In this document: in pieces, positions 33,492 through 42,561 of the stretch | How positions within the stretch are numbered: the first letter of the stretch is position 1 | Layout of the letters: each line of letters begins with the position of its first letter | Source of the DNA: Burkholderia sp. IMCC1007 | GTDB lineage: Bacteria > Pseudomonadota > Gammaproteobacteria > Burkholderiales > Burkholderiaceae | DNA: 56,496 nucleotides | NCBI RefSeq assembly: GCF_027257875.1 | Contig: NZ_JAPVQY010000051.1 | Span: 1-56,496 of the forward strand | Direction of reading: 5' to 3' | Made by a program: the position numbers and the translations under genes | The notes under the pieces: model-generated | Database searches by the model: none | Seen by the model: the letters and a program-made list of their open reading frames with translations, nothing else | Told to the model about the DNA's origin: nothing

Positions 33492-34478
33492 ATGGACCTC
33501 CGACAGCTCCCTGCACTGAATGCAATCCGCGCGTTCGAAGCCGCCGCCCGTCACGAGAATTTCTCGCGCGCCGCCGACGAACTGTTCGTCACGCACGGCG
33601 CGGTCAGCCACCAGGTGCGCGCGCTCGAAGAGGAGCTGGGCGTTCAGCTGTTCGCGCGCAACGGCAAGCGGCTGTGCCTGACTGGCGCTGGCATGCGCTA
33701 CGCGCAGCAGGTGCGCACCGCGCTGATGATGCTGTCCGACGCAACCCGCGAAGTGCGCGCGAGCGATCGCGACCGGCGGCTGGTGGTGTCGATGCTGTCG
33801 TCGTTCGCCGCGCGCTTCGTCACGCCGCGCATCGGCACGTTCATCGAGCGGCATCCGGAAATCGACGTCGAACTGCAGTCGACCAACACATTGACCGATT
33901 TCGCGCGCGACGACGTCGATCTCGCGATCCGCTTCGGCTTCGGCAACTATCCGGGGCTGCACGTCGAGCCGCTGTTCGAGGAGGTGTTCTTTCCGGCCTG
34001 CGCGCCCACGCTGAACGGCGGCAAGCTGCCGCAAACGCCGGCCGATCTCGCGCACTACAACCTGCTGCGCTCCGACGACGAGCTGTGGCGGCCGTGGTTC
34101 GACGCGGCGGGGCTCGACACGCTGACCGAGCCGAAACGCGGGATCCTGTACCAGGATTCGTCGAACCTGCTGCTGGCCGCAATCGACGGCCAGGGCATCG
34201 CGCTGGTGCGCCGCTCGCTTGCGGTGCACGACCTGCTCGACGGGCGCCTCGTGCGCCTGTTCGACATCGACGGGCCGAGCCCGTGGCACTATTTTTTCGT
34301 GTGTCCGCCGCCGCTTCTGGCGACGCCGCGCGTGCAGGCGTTCAGGGCGTGGATTCTCGAGGAAGTCGCGAAATTCAAGCTGCTGTGCGACGAGCTGGAC
34401 GCGCGGCGCGCGGCGGGGAAAACCCCCGCCGAGTGCGCGCAGGAAGGAGGATGGAAAGGACTTAAAGTACAGCCTTGA
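33492..34478 (+). CDS. GcvA/AmpR-type LysR transcriptional regulator
   Basis: A 328-residue regulator. The helix-turn-helix lies in LPALNAIRAFEAAARHENFSRAADELFVTHGAVSHQVRALEEELG, the GcvA/AmpR variant of LysR. The ligand domain starts near RRLVVSMLSSFAARFV. The divergent DUF2917 gene is a probable target; the remaining targets cannot be told. The 60-residue C-terminal tail is unusually charged. Confidence 0.88.
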   Translation: MDLRQLPALNAIRAFEAAARHENFSRAADELFVTHGAVSHQVRALEEELGVQLFARNGKRLCLTGAGMRYAQQVRTALMMLSDATREVRASDRDRRLVVSMLSSFAARFVTPRIGTFIERHPEIDVELQSTNTLTDFARDDVDLAIRFGFGNYPGLHVEPLFEEVFFPACAPTLNGGKLPQTPADLAHYNLLRSDDELWRPWFDAAGLDTLTEPKRGILYQDSSNLLLAAIDGQGIALVRRSLAVHDLLDGRLVRLFDIDGPSPWHYFFVCPPPLLATPRVQAFRAWILEEVAKFKLLCDELDARRAAGKTPAECAQEGGWKGLKVQP

Positions 34479-34481
34479 CGA

Positions 34482-34790
34482 TCAAAGCACGACCTTGACC
34501 ATCGGATGGCCGGTCAGTGCGCGGTAGATGTTGTCGAGCTGCTCCTGGCTCGTCGCGCGCACGGTGATCGTGAGGCCGGTGTAGTTACCGCCGCTCGATG
34601 CGCGCTCTTCGATCTTCTCGACGTCGATCTCGTTGTCGTGAACGGCCACGACCTTGAAGATCGTGTCCTTGAATTCCGGGTGCGCCTTGCCCATGATCTT
34701 GATCGGGAAATCGCACGGAAACTCCAGCAGCGACTCCTTCCGGGTATCGATCGCGCCGGTCACCTCGATGGTTTTGGTCGGTTCGCTCAT
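34482..34790 (-). CDS. DUF493 (YbeD-like) protein
   Basis: A 102-residue protein with the DUF493 pattern ESLLEFPCDFPIKIMGKAHPEF and GNYTGLTITVRATSQEQLDNIYRALTGHPMVKVVL. Its YbeD relatives sit next to lipoate genes, as here within 3 kb of lipBA, but the biochemical role is unknown. The ATG overlaps the stop of the D-amino-acid aminotransferase gene by one base, so the two are coupled. The GTG just before is an alternative start. Confidence 0.88.
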   Translation of the reverse strand: MSEPTKTIEVTGAIDTRKESLLEFPCDFPIKIMGKAHPEFKDTIFKVVAVHDNEIDVEKIEERASSGGNYTGLTITVRATSQEQLDNIYRALTGHPMVKVVL

Positions 34791-35716
34791 CACTTTCTCC
34801 GGGTTAGGTCAAACTGTTCAAACTCGCGCGCTTTCGCGCGCTGGTACGCGTCGTACAACGCCGCGAATACGGCGCCCGGCTTGCCGCCCTTCACGGGCAG
34901 ATCGTCGAGCGACGTGACGGGAAGGATTTCCTTCGTGGCCGACGTGATCATGATTTCGTCGGCCGAGCGCAGCTCGACCTCGCTGATCTCGCGCGCGACG
35001 AACGGAATCCCGCATTCGTCGGCCAGCTGCTCGACCAGCGCGTAGCGGACCCCTTCGAGGATCTTGTTGCTGCGCGGCGGCGCGAACAGTTCGCCATTCT
35101 TCACGACCCACACGTTCGACGACGAGCCTTCGGTCACGCGGTCGTCGCGCAGCTGGATCGTCTCGAACGCATCGCGTTCGGCCGCATGCTGCGCCATCAG
35201 CACGTTGCCGAGCAGCGAAATCGACTTGATGTCGCAATGCAGCCAGCGGCGGTCCTCGGCCGTCACGCAGCGCACACCACGCGCGCGCTCGTCGGCCGAC
35301 GGCAGGCGCAGCGGGCTCGTCATCGCGAAGACCGTCGGCACCGCGTTCGCCGGGAACGCATGGCCGCGCTTCGCGACGCCGCGCGTCACCTGCAGGTAGA
35401 CGAGCGCATTGCTGTCGACGAGGCCTTCCGCGTTCGCGGCGAGCACGCGCTCGATCAGCGCGCGCCAGCCGGCCGCGTCGTGCGGGTTCGCGATGCCGAT
35501 CTTCTTCAGGCTGCGCGCGAGCCGGTCCAGGTGCTGTTCGATCAGGAACGGCACGTGCGCGCCGTCATGCGCATAAACGGGCACGACTTCATACACGCCA
35601 TCGCCGAAGATGAACCCGCGGTCGAGCACCGGCACACGGGCTTCGGACAGCGGCACCAGTTCCTCCTGCGACGACACGCTGAGGTAGACGATCGGTTCGA
35701 ATTCGGCTTGGCTCAT
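34790..35716 (-). CDS. dat: D-amino-acid aminotransferase (class IV)
   Basis: A 308-residue PLP enzyme of fold type IV. Signatures: VPVLDRGFIFGDGVYEVVPVY, HLDRLARSLKKIGI, the PLP lysine region HCDIKSISLLGNVLMAQHAA, and VTEGSSSNVWVV. It makes D-alanine or D-glutamate from 2-oxo acids and could feed peptidoglycan synthesis; the adjacent D-alanyl-D-alanine carboxypeptidase fits this. It ends on the DUF493 start. Confidence 0.9.
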   Translation of the reverse strand: MSQAEFEPIVYLSVSSQEELVPLSEARVPVLDRGFIFGDGVYEVVPVYAHDGAHVPFLIEQHLDRLARSLKKIGIANPHDAAGWRALIERVLAANAEGLVDSNALVYLQVTRGVAKRGHAFPANAVPTVFAMTSPLRLPSADERARGVRCVTAEDRRWLHCDIKSISLLGNVLMAQHAAERDAFETIQLRDDRVTEGSSSNVWVVKNGELFAPPRSNKILEGVRYALVEQLADECGIPFVAREISEVELRSADEIMITSATKEILPVTSLDDLPVKGGKPGAVFAALYDAYQRAKAREFEQFDLTRRK

Positions 35717-35764
35717 GGCTATACCAGATGGGGATGAAGTCGTGAAAACAAAGGCCCGTGGCGC

Positions 35765-37075
35765 TTACTTCTTCTTGCTGAACATCAGCAAGATCGAGTC
35801 CCAGATACGTCCGAAGATACCCGCTTCCGGCACAGCCTGCAGCGCGACGACCGGGAACTCCGACAGCGTCTTGCCGTCGGCGACGATCTTCACGGTGCCG
35901 ACCTGCTGGCCTTCCGCGAGCGGCGCGATCAGCGGCGAGTTCACTTCGACTTGCGGCTTGACCTTGTCGCCGAGGCCGCGCGGCACGGTCACCCACTGGT
36001 CGCCCTTCACGCCGACCTGCACGGTGTTCTCCTTGCCCTTGTAGATGCGCGGCGTCGACATCGCCTGGCCGCCCTTGAACAGACGCACCGCGTCGAACGC
36101 GCTATAGCCGTAGTTCAGCATCTTCATGCTGTCCTGCGTACGCTCGCCTTCCTTCTGCTCGCCCATCATCACCGACACGAGACGGCGCTGGCCGTCGACA
36201 CCCGGGATCGCGCGCTTCGCCGATGCGATCAGGCAGTAGCCCGCCGCCTGCGTGTGGCCCGTCTTCAGGCCGTCGACCGTCGGATCCAGCCACAGCAGCC
36301 GGTTGCGGTTGCCCTGGCGGATGTTGTTGTACTTGAATTCCTTCTCCGAGAAGATGCTGTAGTACTGCGGAAAATCGCGGATCAGGTGCGCGGACAGCTT
36401 CGCGAGGTCGCCGGCCGTCGTGTAGTGGTTCGGGTCGGGCATGCCGTTCACGTCGGCGAAGTGCGTGCCCTTCATGCCGAGGCGCGCGGCCTCCGTGTTC
36501 ATCAGCGTGACGAATTGCCCTTCGCTGCCGCCGACCAGTTCGGCCAGCGCGATCGCCGCGTCGTTGCCCGACTGGATGATCATCCCGTACACGAGGTCGT
36601 GCACCGACACCGGCTTGTTCGCCTCGATGAACATGCGCGATTCGTCGCGGCCGACGCGGCGCACCGCATCGCTCGGCGTGACGATCTGCTCCATCGAGAT
36701 CTTCTTCTTGTCGAGCGCCTCGAACACCAGGTAGGCCGTCATCAGCTTCGTCAGCGACGCGGGCTCCACGCGTTCGTCCGCGTTACCCGATGCCAGCACC
36801 GTGTTGCTGGTTGCATCGACGAGCACCCACGAGCGCGCGTTCACGCCCGGCGGCGGCACCGCGCCCGGCATGAAGGTCGCGGGCGCGCCGGTGAACTGCT
36901 CGGCGGCGGGCGCCGCATGCGCGGCCTTGGCCTTGGCGGCCGGCTTCGCTTCGGCGACGACGATCGTCGACGCGAGCGCGACGGGCAGCATCACGCCGAG
37001 CGCGACGTTGCGCGCGGCGGTGCCGAAGGCGATGGAAGAAGCGAGGGACTTGAGGCCTTGGGGTGACAGACGCAT
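35765..37075 (-). CDS. dacC: D-alanyl-D-alanine carboxypeptidase (PBP5/6 type)
   Basis: A 436-residue low-molecular-mass penicillin-binding protein. The signal-like segment (NVALGVMLPVALASTIVVAEA) is preceded by about 25 residues. Active-site motifs: SLTK in EPASLTKLMTAYL, SGN in IQSGNDAAIAL, and KTG in DGLKTGHTQAAGYCLIASA. The C-terminal beta domain and amphipathic end helix (IFGRIWDSILLMFSKKK) anchor it to the inner membrane. It removes the terminal D-Ala of pentapeptides. A -10-like TATAAT on the minus strand lies about 225 bp upstream at 37300-37305; the -35 is unclear. Confidence 0.93.
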   Translation of the reverse strand: MRLSPQGLKSLASSIAFGTAARNVALGVMLPVALASTIVVAEAKPAAKAKAAHAAPAAEQFTGAPATFMPGAVPPPGVNARSWVLVDATSNTVLASGNADERVEPASLTKLMTAYLVFEALDKKKISMEQIVTPSDAVRRVGRDESRMFIEANKPVSVHDLVYGMIIQSGNDAAIALAELVGGSEGQFVTLMNTEAARLGMKGTHFADVNGMPDPNHYTTAGDLAKLSAHLIRDFPQYYSIFSEKEFKYNNIRQGNRNRLLWLDPTVDGLKTGHTQAAGYCLIASAKRAIPGVDGQRRLVSVMMGEQKEGERTQDSMKMLNYGYSAFDAVRLFKGGQAMSTPRIYKGKENTVQVGVKGDQWVTVPRGLGDKVKPQVEVNSPLIAPLAEGQQVGTVKIVADGKTLSEFPVVALQAVPEAGIFGRIWDSILLMFSKKK

Positions 37076-37571
37076 GATCGATTCAGGCTGATGGCAGAAA
37101 GTGCGGCGCGAAACGCGCAGGGTTGAACGGCAAGGCGGCGGGCGTTTCGGCCACTCGCCCGACTTCGTCGGGCGACGCGAAACGCGCCGGTTGGACTCGT
37201 GCGGGCGCGTTCGGTTCGCGGCCGTCGCGAGCGGGCGGACAGGCGGCGAAACGAGCGCCGCATGGGCCCAGCCGGGCCGCGGGCAACGCGAAAGCGGCCA
37301 TTATACGTGGCCGCGAACGGCACTTTCGCGAACTGTACGCGGCGTGGCCGCGCATCGGCTTCGAGAGGATAGCGCGGCTCGATGACCGGCGATGGCGATC
37401 GAAGCCGTGCGAAAGGCGTGCGCAGGCGGTGCGCAAGTCGGGTTGCGCCGCGTGGCGGAGAACCTGGGCGATCGTGTCGGAAGGGGGTGCGTCTTGCTGT
37501 CGCGCGACGTGTATCCGTCGGGCAACGCGTGGGGCCGCAGGCAGGCGGCGGCATCGGCGCCGCCTGCCCGG
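37076..37571. other. Gene-free interval upstream of dacC
   Basis: About 500 bp with no supported gene. It contains TATAAT on the minus strand (37300-37305), a possible dacC promoter, and GC-rich short inverted repeats such as TCGCCCGAC/GTCGGGCGA at about 37155-37172. Long open frames here are a by-product of high GC. Confidence 0.4.
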
Positions 37572-37643
37572 TTCAGTGCTTCAGTGCTTCAGTGCTTCAG
37601 TGCTTCAGTGCTTCAACGCTTCAACGCTTCAACGCTTCAACGC
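37572..37643. repeat. 8-bp tandem repeats TTCAGTGC x5 and TTCAACGC x4
   Basis: Five exact copies of TTCAGTGC (37572-37611) followed without interruption by four of TTCAACGC (37612-37643). The array begins beyond the 3' end of the hydrolase gene, and its last unit contains that gene's stop codon (37637-37639). Such arrays change copy number by slippage. Confidence 0.9.
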
Positions 37644-38281
37644 CACGCGTCGACGATGATGCGCTTCAGCACATGCAGCTTGCGATGGAAGAAATGCTCG
37701 GCGCCGGGGATCACGACGACCGGCAGCTCCTGCGGCCGCGCCCAGTCGTACACCGACGCGATCGGCACCGTGTCGTCGGTTTCGCCGTGGATCACGAGCG
37801 TGTTCTCGGGCACGTCGGCGACCTGCCAGCGGCTCGCGGCCGTGCCGACGAACACCATCCGCTCGATCGTCTCGCCCGCGTCGCGCAACCGCTTCGCGAC
37901 GTGCGACAGCACGAAGGTGCCGAACGAGAAGCCCGCGAGCACGAGCGGCAGGTCCGCATGAGCCGGCTGCGCGCGCATGTGCGCGAGCACCGCGAGCAGG
38001 TCGTCCGCTTCGCCGATGCCGTTGTCGTGCACGCCCTCGGTCGCGCCGACGCCGCGGAAGTTCGACCGGTACACCACATAGTTGAGCTGGACGAGCGTGC
38101 GCGCAAGCGTTTGTGCGACCTTGTTGTCCATCGTGCCGCCGAACAGCGGATGCGGATGCGCGACGAGCGCGATGCCGCGCGGCGCGGCGCCGCCGTCGCG
38201 CACGGCGTCCGGCACGTCGACAGCGATTTCGATCTGCCCGACCGGGCCGGCGATCAGCGACTTCTGCGTATGTACGTTCAT
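37637..38281 (-). CDS. Alpha/beta hydrolase
   Basis: A 214-residue hydrolase. Motifs: oxyanion/HPHPLFGG region ALVAHPHPLFGGTMDNK, NFRGVGATEG, nucleophile elbow GFSFG, and catalytic GAEHFFHRKL. These are typical of the short dienelactone-hydrolase-like group annotated as uncharacterised esterases. The substrate is unknown. It lies 13 bp from the ferredoxin gene on the same strand. Its stop codon sits in the last unit of an 8-bp repeat array, so unit number changes would not alter the protein but slippage in that unit could. Confidence 0.88.
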   Translation of the reverse strand: MNVHTQKSLIAGPVGQIEIAVDVPDAVRDGGAAPRGIALVAHPHPLFGGTMDNKVAQTLARTLVQLNYVVYRSNFRGVGATEGVHDNGIGEADDLLAVLAHMRAQPAHADLPLVLAGFSFGTFVLSHVAKRLRDAGETIERMVFVGTAASRWQVADVPENTLVIHGETDDTVPIASVYDWARPQELPVVVIPGAEHFFHRKLHVLKRIIVDAWR

Positions 38282-38294
38282 TCGGCCGGCCCGC

Positions 38295-38612
38295 TCAGAT
38301 CTTCAGGCGCTCGACGACCTGGCCGTCGCGCAGGTGCGATTCGACGATCTCGTCGATGTCGGCCTGGTCGACGTAGGTGTACCACGTGCCTTCCGGATAC
38401 ACGACCATCACGGGACCCTCCTCGCAGCGGTCGAGGCAGCCGGCCTTGTTGATGCGGACCTTGCCGGGCCCCGCGAGGCCGAGTTCCTTCACGCGCTTTT
38501 TCGCGTATTCCTGCATGGTCTGCGCGTCGCATTGCGCGCAGCTCGGACGATCGGCGCCCGGATCGCGCTGGTTCAGGCAGAAGAAGACGTGGTGCTGGTA
38601 GTAGGAATCCAT
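38295..38612 (-). CDS. Thioredoxin-like [2Fe-2S] ferredoxin
   Basis: A 105-residue protein starting MDSYYQHHVFFCLNQRDPG. The four cysteines expected for this fold are in FFCLNQ, SCAQCD and GCLDRCEEGPVMVVYPEGTWY. It carries electrons; its partner is unknown. The ATG at 38612 lacks a good ribosome binding site, and the frame stays open upstream, so the exact start is less certain. Confidence 0.85.
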   Translation of the reverse strand: MDSYYQHHVFFCLNQRDPGADRPSCAQCDAQTMQEYAKKRVKELGLAGPGKVRINKAGCLDRCEEGPVMVVYPEGTWYTYVDQADIDEIVESHLRDGQVVERLKI

Positions 38613-38790
38613 GATGATGACGTGCGGCCCGGCGCGGTGCCGGGCGAAAGGAGGAACGATTGCCGCGGTGCCGCGCAATCGAGGATGCGGACGATTATAA
38701 CGACGGGCGCGCGCCGCTGCCCGCGATCGAGCGGCGACCGCCCTGCCACCCGCCGCCCTGCCACCCTGCCACCCTGCCGGCATCGCCGCG

Positions 38791-39942
38791 TCAGCGCCGC
38801 ACCGCCGCGGGCAGCCACGCGCGCTCGACGCGCAGGCCGAGCCAGATCAGCGCCGCATAGGGCCACATCCACGCGAGCCAGCGCGCGATGCTGTTGAAGT
38901 GCACGTAGCGGCCCTGCCGCCAGCCCGACAGCGTGAAGTCGAAGAACGGATTGACCGGCAGCAGGTTGACGAGCGCGACGCCCGCCAGCAGCGCGAGCGC
39001 CGCGAGCAATGCGCGCCACGTGGCCGGCACGCGCAATGCGATCAGCGCCGCCGCGAAGCCGAGCTCGATGCCGAGCCGCGCGCCGGGCGTCGCCCACACG
39101 ACGACGAGGCCGGTGGTCGACTGCATGAACGTCGCGGCCGCCTTCAGCACGAGCGTCGCGGCGACGAACGCGATCAGCAGCCGCACGCGCGGCGCGGCGG
39201 CGCGCATCGCGAGCGACGCGATCGCCAGCGCGGGGAACAGCATCAGCCCGCCGAGCGCGGCTTCCCATGCGGAATCGGACAGCCAGCCGTCGACGCGCTC
39301 GGGCCACTGGCTCACCTGCCACGCGGCCGGCAGCCACGCGAGTAGCGCGTCCTGCATCGACCCGTCCGCGCGCTCCCACAGCGCGGCCGGCCAGTCGCCG
39401 ATGCCGAACAGGAACGGCGACGGAAAGAGGATCGCGAACGGCCACAGCGCGGCGAGCAGCAGCGGCGTCGAGCCGTCGGGTTCGAACCACGCGAAACGCA
39501 GCCGCCGCAGCGCGCCGCGATCGAGCAGCGCACCGGTCGCGGGCGCCACGAGTGCCGCGCCCAGCAGCGCGCCGAGCGCGTTGGCCGCGAGATCGAGATT
39601 CGACGCGACGCGCGTCGGCAGGTAGGTCTGCAGCGCTTCCATCGACCCCGACAGCAGCACGCCAAGCACGCTGACGATCAGCGTCGCGGCCACCCCGCGC
39701 CGGCGCGGATGCAGCGCGAGCACGCCGAGTGCGCCGAACGGCAGGTAGCCGAGTACGTTGGTGACCACGTCGAACGCGGTCACGTAGCGCTGCATCGGCG
39801 CGAACAGGTAGTCGAACGGCCCGATGCCGAGCGACATCCAGCCGTCGAACGGATACAGCGACGCATAGACGATGAGCGCCGCGTACGCGGCAAACGCCTG
39901 GCGCGCCAGCGCCGACGCGCGATGCGTGTCCGGCGCGTTCAT
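38791..39942 (-). CDS. VanZ-family membrane protein
   Basis: A 383-residue membrane protein with about ten hydrophobic segments. The N-terminal half has the VanZ pattern LYPFDGWMSLG, VLGYLPFGALGVLAL and GSMEALQTYLPTRVASNLDLAANALGALLGA. In Enterococcus VanZ affects teicoplanin resistance; the function in Gram-negative bacteria is unknown. It lies 19 bp downstream of the PqiC-type lipoprotein gene and may belong to the lipid-transport operon. Confidence 0.85.
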   Translation of the reverse strand: MNAPDTHRASALARQAFAAYAALIVYASLYPFDGWMSLGIGPFDYLFAPMQRYVTAFDVVTNVLGYLPFGALGVLALHPRRRGVAATLIVSVLGVLLSGSMEALQTYLPTRVASNLDLAANALGALLGAALVAPATGALLDRGALRRLRFAWFEPDGSTPLLLAALWPFAILFPSPFLFGIGDWPAALWERADGSMQDALLAWLPAAWQVSQWPERVDGWLSDSAWEAALGGLMLFPALAIASLAMRAAAPRVRLLIAFVAATLVLKAAATFMQSTTGLVVVWATPGARLGIELGFAAALIALRVPATWRALLAALALLAGVALVNLLPVNPFFDFTLSGWRQGRYVHFNSIARWLAWMWPYAALIWLGLRVERAWLPAAVRR

Positions 39943-39961
39943 CGCGACTGCACGTCGCGCG

Positions 39962-40585
39962 TCACGGCGTGCCCGCGTACGCCTGCACGCCGACCCACGC
40001 GGCAATCTGCGACACGAGTTCGTCGCTCGCGGCCGCGAGCGCACGCGCGCCGCCGGCCGCATCGGGCGTGCTCGACGGCGCGCGCGCGACGAACGTGCGC
40101 TGGCCGAGCACCTTGCCGTCCTGCATCAGCGTCGCGCGCGCGGTGACCGCGCCGTGACTCTGCGATTGCCCGTCGAACACCTGCTCGAACTCGTTCAGGT
40201 CGACCTTCAGCGTCGGCGCGCGTACGCCGTCGGTACCTTCGAGCACCGCGCCGCGCGACGACAGCGCGCCGCGCAGCCGCTGCGTGAGCAACTGCGCGGG
40301 CGGCGCGGTCCAGCGGCTGTCGCGATAGACGGCCATGCGTTGCGCATCCGCATACGTGAGGCGGTAGACGAACTTGTCGGTGTTGAGCGCGTCGGGCGCG
40401 CCGATGTCGAGCACCTTCAGCGCGGGGCCCGTGCCGGCCGTCACGACCGGCGCGGCCGGCCCGAGGTCGTAGCGGATGTTCGACAGCGCCGCGCTGTTGC
40501 CGGCGCAGCCGGCGGCGAACACGAGCGTGAGCATCGCGAGCGCGGCCGCGGCCGGACGCAGCGCGCGATCAAGGGTTCGTGGCAT
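39962..40585 (-). CDS. PqiC-type ABC transport auxiliary lipoprotein
   Basis: A 207-residue lipoprotein. The signal peptide ends AALAMLTLVFAAGC (lipobox). The mature domain has IRYDLGPAAPV, LTYADAQRMAVYRDSRWTAPPAQLLTQRL and FVARAPSS, as in ABC_trans_aux (PqiC/LetC-like) proteins that help MCE lipid transporters at the outer membrane. The ATG at 40585 follows AGGAA; MQEHS at 40600 is an alternative start. Confidence 0.9.
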   Translation of the reverse strand: MPRTLDRALRPAAAALAMLTLVFAAGCAGNSAALSNIRYDLGPAAPVVTAGTGPALKVLDIGAPDALNTDKFVYRLTYADAQRMAVYRDSRWTAPPAQLLTQRLRGALSSRGAVLEGTDGVRAPTLKVDLNEFEQVFDGQSQSHGAVTARATLMQDGKVLGQRTFVARAPSSTPDAAGGARALAAASDELVSQIAAWVGVQAYAGTP

Positions 40586-40674
40586 GGAATGTTCCTGCAT
40601 GATGTTTGCGGTTTCGATGGCGTGATGGCCCGCGCTCGTTGCGGGCCGCCTGGCCGATGGGCGGGCGACCCGCG

Positions 40675-41610
40675 TCATTGGCCGGCTGCCGTGCGCGCGC
40701 CCGGCCAGACGAAGCCTGCTTCGCCGGGCCCGGGCGCGGAACCGGGCGAACCGAACAACAGACTGCTCGGGTTGCGGCCGAGTTCACCGGCGACGTCCTT
40801 CAATTGCCGCGACGCATCGCCGACGTCACCCGCCAGCGCGTTGAAACGCGGCAGCGTGTCGTACTGGACCCGCGCGTTCAGGTCGTTCAGCGCGACGCCG
40901 ACCTGCTCGGCCGCCGTGCCGGCCTTGTTCAGGTTCGCGACCAGCGGCCCGTTCGGCTGCAGCAGCGTGTTCGCCGACGCCATCGTGCGATCGACCTGGC
41001 GCATCGTCTCCGGCAGCGCGTTGACCGCCGGCGCGAGCTGCTTCGACAGCGTCGCCGCGCCGTCCGCTGCGTGCTGCAGGCTGGTGGCCGTCGCGCGCAG
41101 CTGCTCGCGCATGTCCGGCGACATCAGCTCGTTCGCGCTTTTCGCCGCCTGCTCGAGCTCGCGCAGCAGCACGTCGCCGCGCTCCTGGAGCTGGTCGAAC
41201 AGGCTCGGACGCATCGGAATCTGCGCGATCGCCCTCGGCGACGACGGCAGCGGCGCCAGATCGCGGCCGGTATCCTCGAGCTGCACGAACGCGATGCCCG
41301 TCACGCCCTGGAAGCCGAGGCTGCCGTAGGTCGACTGCGTGATCGGCGCGTCGTGGTCGACCAGGATCCGGATCCGGATCTGCCCCGGATGCGTGCGATC
41401 GAAGCCGATCGACTGCACCTTGCCGACGTCGAGGCCGCGAAAGCGCACGGCCGCATCGGGAAACAGCCCGGTCACGTTGGTGCGTGCCAGCAGGTCGTAC
41501 GGCACGCGCACGGTGCGGTCGACGTTGAACCAGAACACGGTGCCCGCGATCGCCAGCGTCAGCGCGATCGTGAACAGGCCGGCCCAGAACGCATGTGATT
41601 TGTTTTCCAT
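40675..41610 (-). CDS. mlaD: MlaD-like MCE-domain protein
   Basis: A 311-residue protein with one N-terminal membrane anchor (HAFWAGLFTIALTLAIAGTVFWF) and an MCE domain (VPYDLLARTNVTGLFPDAAVRFRGLDVGKVQSIGF). The C-terminal half is a long helical region with coiled-coil character (LQERGDVLLRELEQAAKSANELM). It would form the periplasmic ring that shuttles phospholipids for the MlaE/MlaF transporter encoded upstream. Confidence 0.92.
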   Translation of the reverse strand: MENKSHAFWAGLFTIALTLAIAGTVFWFNVDRTVRVPYDLLARTNVTGLFPDAAVRFRGLDVGKVQSIGFDRTHPGQIRIRILVDHDAPITQSTYGSLGFQGVTGIAFVQLEDTGRDLAPLPSSPRAIAQIPMRPSLFDQLQERGDVLLRELEQAAKSANELMSPDMREQLRATATSLQHAADGAATLSKQLAPAVNALPETMRQVDRTMASANTLLQPNGPLVANLNKAGTAAEQVGVALNDLNARVQYDTLPRFNALAGDVGDASRQLKDVAGELGRNPSSLLFGSPGSAPGPGEAGFVWPGARTAAGQ

Positions 41611-41637
41611 TCGCGGGTTCCTTGCTTCTTGCGAGGC

Positions 41638-42561
41638 TTACAACTCGACGCTCGGCAGCGCCGGTTCGAGGGCCGCCTTCGGCAGCTTCGCGCGCCGCTC
41701 GGGCGGCAGCGCCTGCAGCGCGCGGCGCCCGCGCAGCCCCAGGAAATATTCGTGGATGAACGGATGGTCGACGTTCGCGGCTTCCTCGACGGGCGCGGCG
41801 ACCAGCACCTTGCGGTCCGCCAGCACCGCGACGCGCGTCGACAGCGCGATCATCGTGTCGAGATCGTGCGTCACCATCACGACCGTCAGCCCGAGCGTGC
41901 GATGCAGCGTCGCGATCAACTCGACGAATTCGTCGGACGCCTGCGGATCGAGCCCGGCGGTCGGCTCGTCGAGGAACAGCAGCTCGGGCTCGAGCGCGAT
42001 CGCGCGCGCGATGCCGACGCGCTTCACCATCCCGCCCGACAGCGCGGCCGGCATCTTCGATGCATGCTTGCACGGGAGGCCGACCATCTCGAGCTTCAGC
42101 ATCACGATGTCGTGCAGCAGGTCGGGCGGCACGCGGCCAAGCTCGCGCAGCGGCTGCGCGACGTTGTCGAACACCGTCATCGACGAGAACAGCGCGCCCT
42201 GCTGGAACAGCATCCCCGAGCGCGTGCGCATCATTCGCGCGGTCGCGGCGTCGATCTTCGACGTATCTTCGCCGAACACCTTGATCGTGCCGGACGTCGG
42301 CCGCTCGAGGCCGAGAATCTGCCGCACGAGCGTCGTCTTGCCGGAGCCCGAGCCGCCGACGATCGACACGATCTCGCCGCGCCGCACGTCGAAATCGAGC
42401 TTCTGGTGAACGATGTTGCGGCCGTAGCGCTTCGTCAGGTTGCGCACCTCGATCACGAGGTCGTCGCCGCGCACGGCGGCGCCCGGCGGCGTGCCGACCG
42501 AGCCTGCGCCGACGGCCGCGGCGTGTGCGCTCGATTCGTCGGATCCGTTGGGCGCGCTCAT
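41638..42561 (-). CDS. mlaF: MlaF-like ABC ATP-binding protein
   Basis: A 307-residue ATPase. Walker A GGSGSGKTT, signature ALSGGMVKRVGIARAIA, Walker B LLFLDEP, H-loop VTHDLD. An Ala-rich N-terminal extension of about 35 residues precedes the domain (DDLVIEVRNLTKRYG). It powers phospholipid movement between the membranes with MlaE. The start overlaps the stop of mlaE by 4 bp (42558-42561). Confidence 0.93.
   Translation of the reverse strand: MSAPNGSDESSAHAAAVGAGSVGTPPGAAVRGDDLVIEVRNLTKRYGRNIVHQKLDFDVRRGEIVSIVGGSGSGKTTLVRQILGLERPTSGTIKVFGEDTSKIDAATARMMRTRSGMLFQQGALFSSMTVFDNVAQPLRELGRVPPDLLHDIVMLKLEMVGLPCKHASKMPAALSGGMVKRVGIARAIALEPELLFLDEPTAGLDPQASDEFVELIATLHRTLGLTVVMVTHDLDTMIALSTRVAVLADRKVLVAAPVEEAANVDHPFIHEYFLGLRGRRALQALPPERRAKLPKAALEPALPSVEL

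Noticed and set aside
37572..37643. CRISPR array
   Set aside because: Units are 8 bp with no spacers; it is a simple tandem repeat. No cas gene is present in the window.
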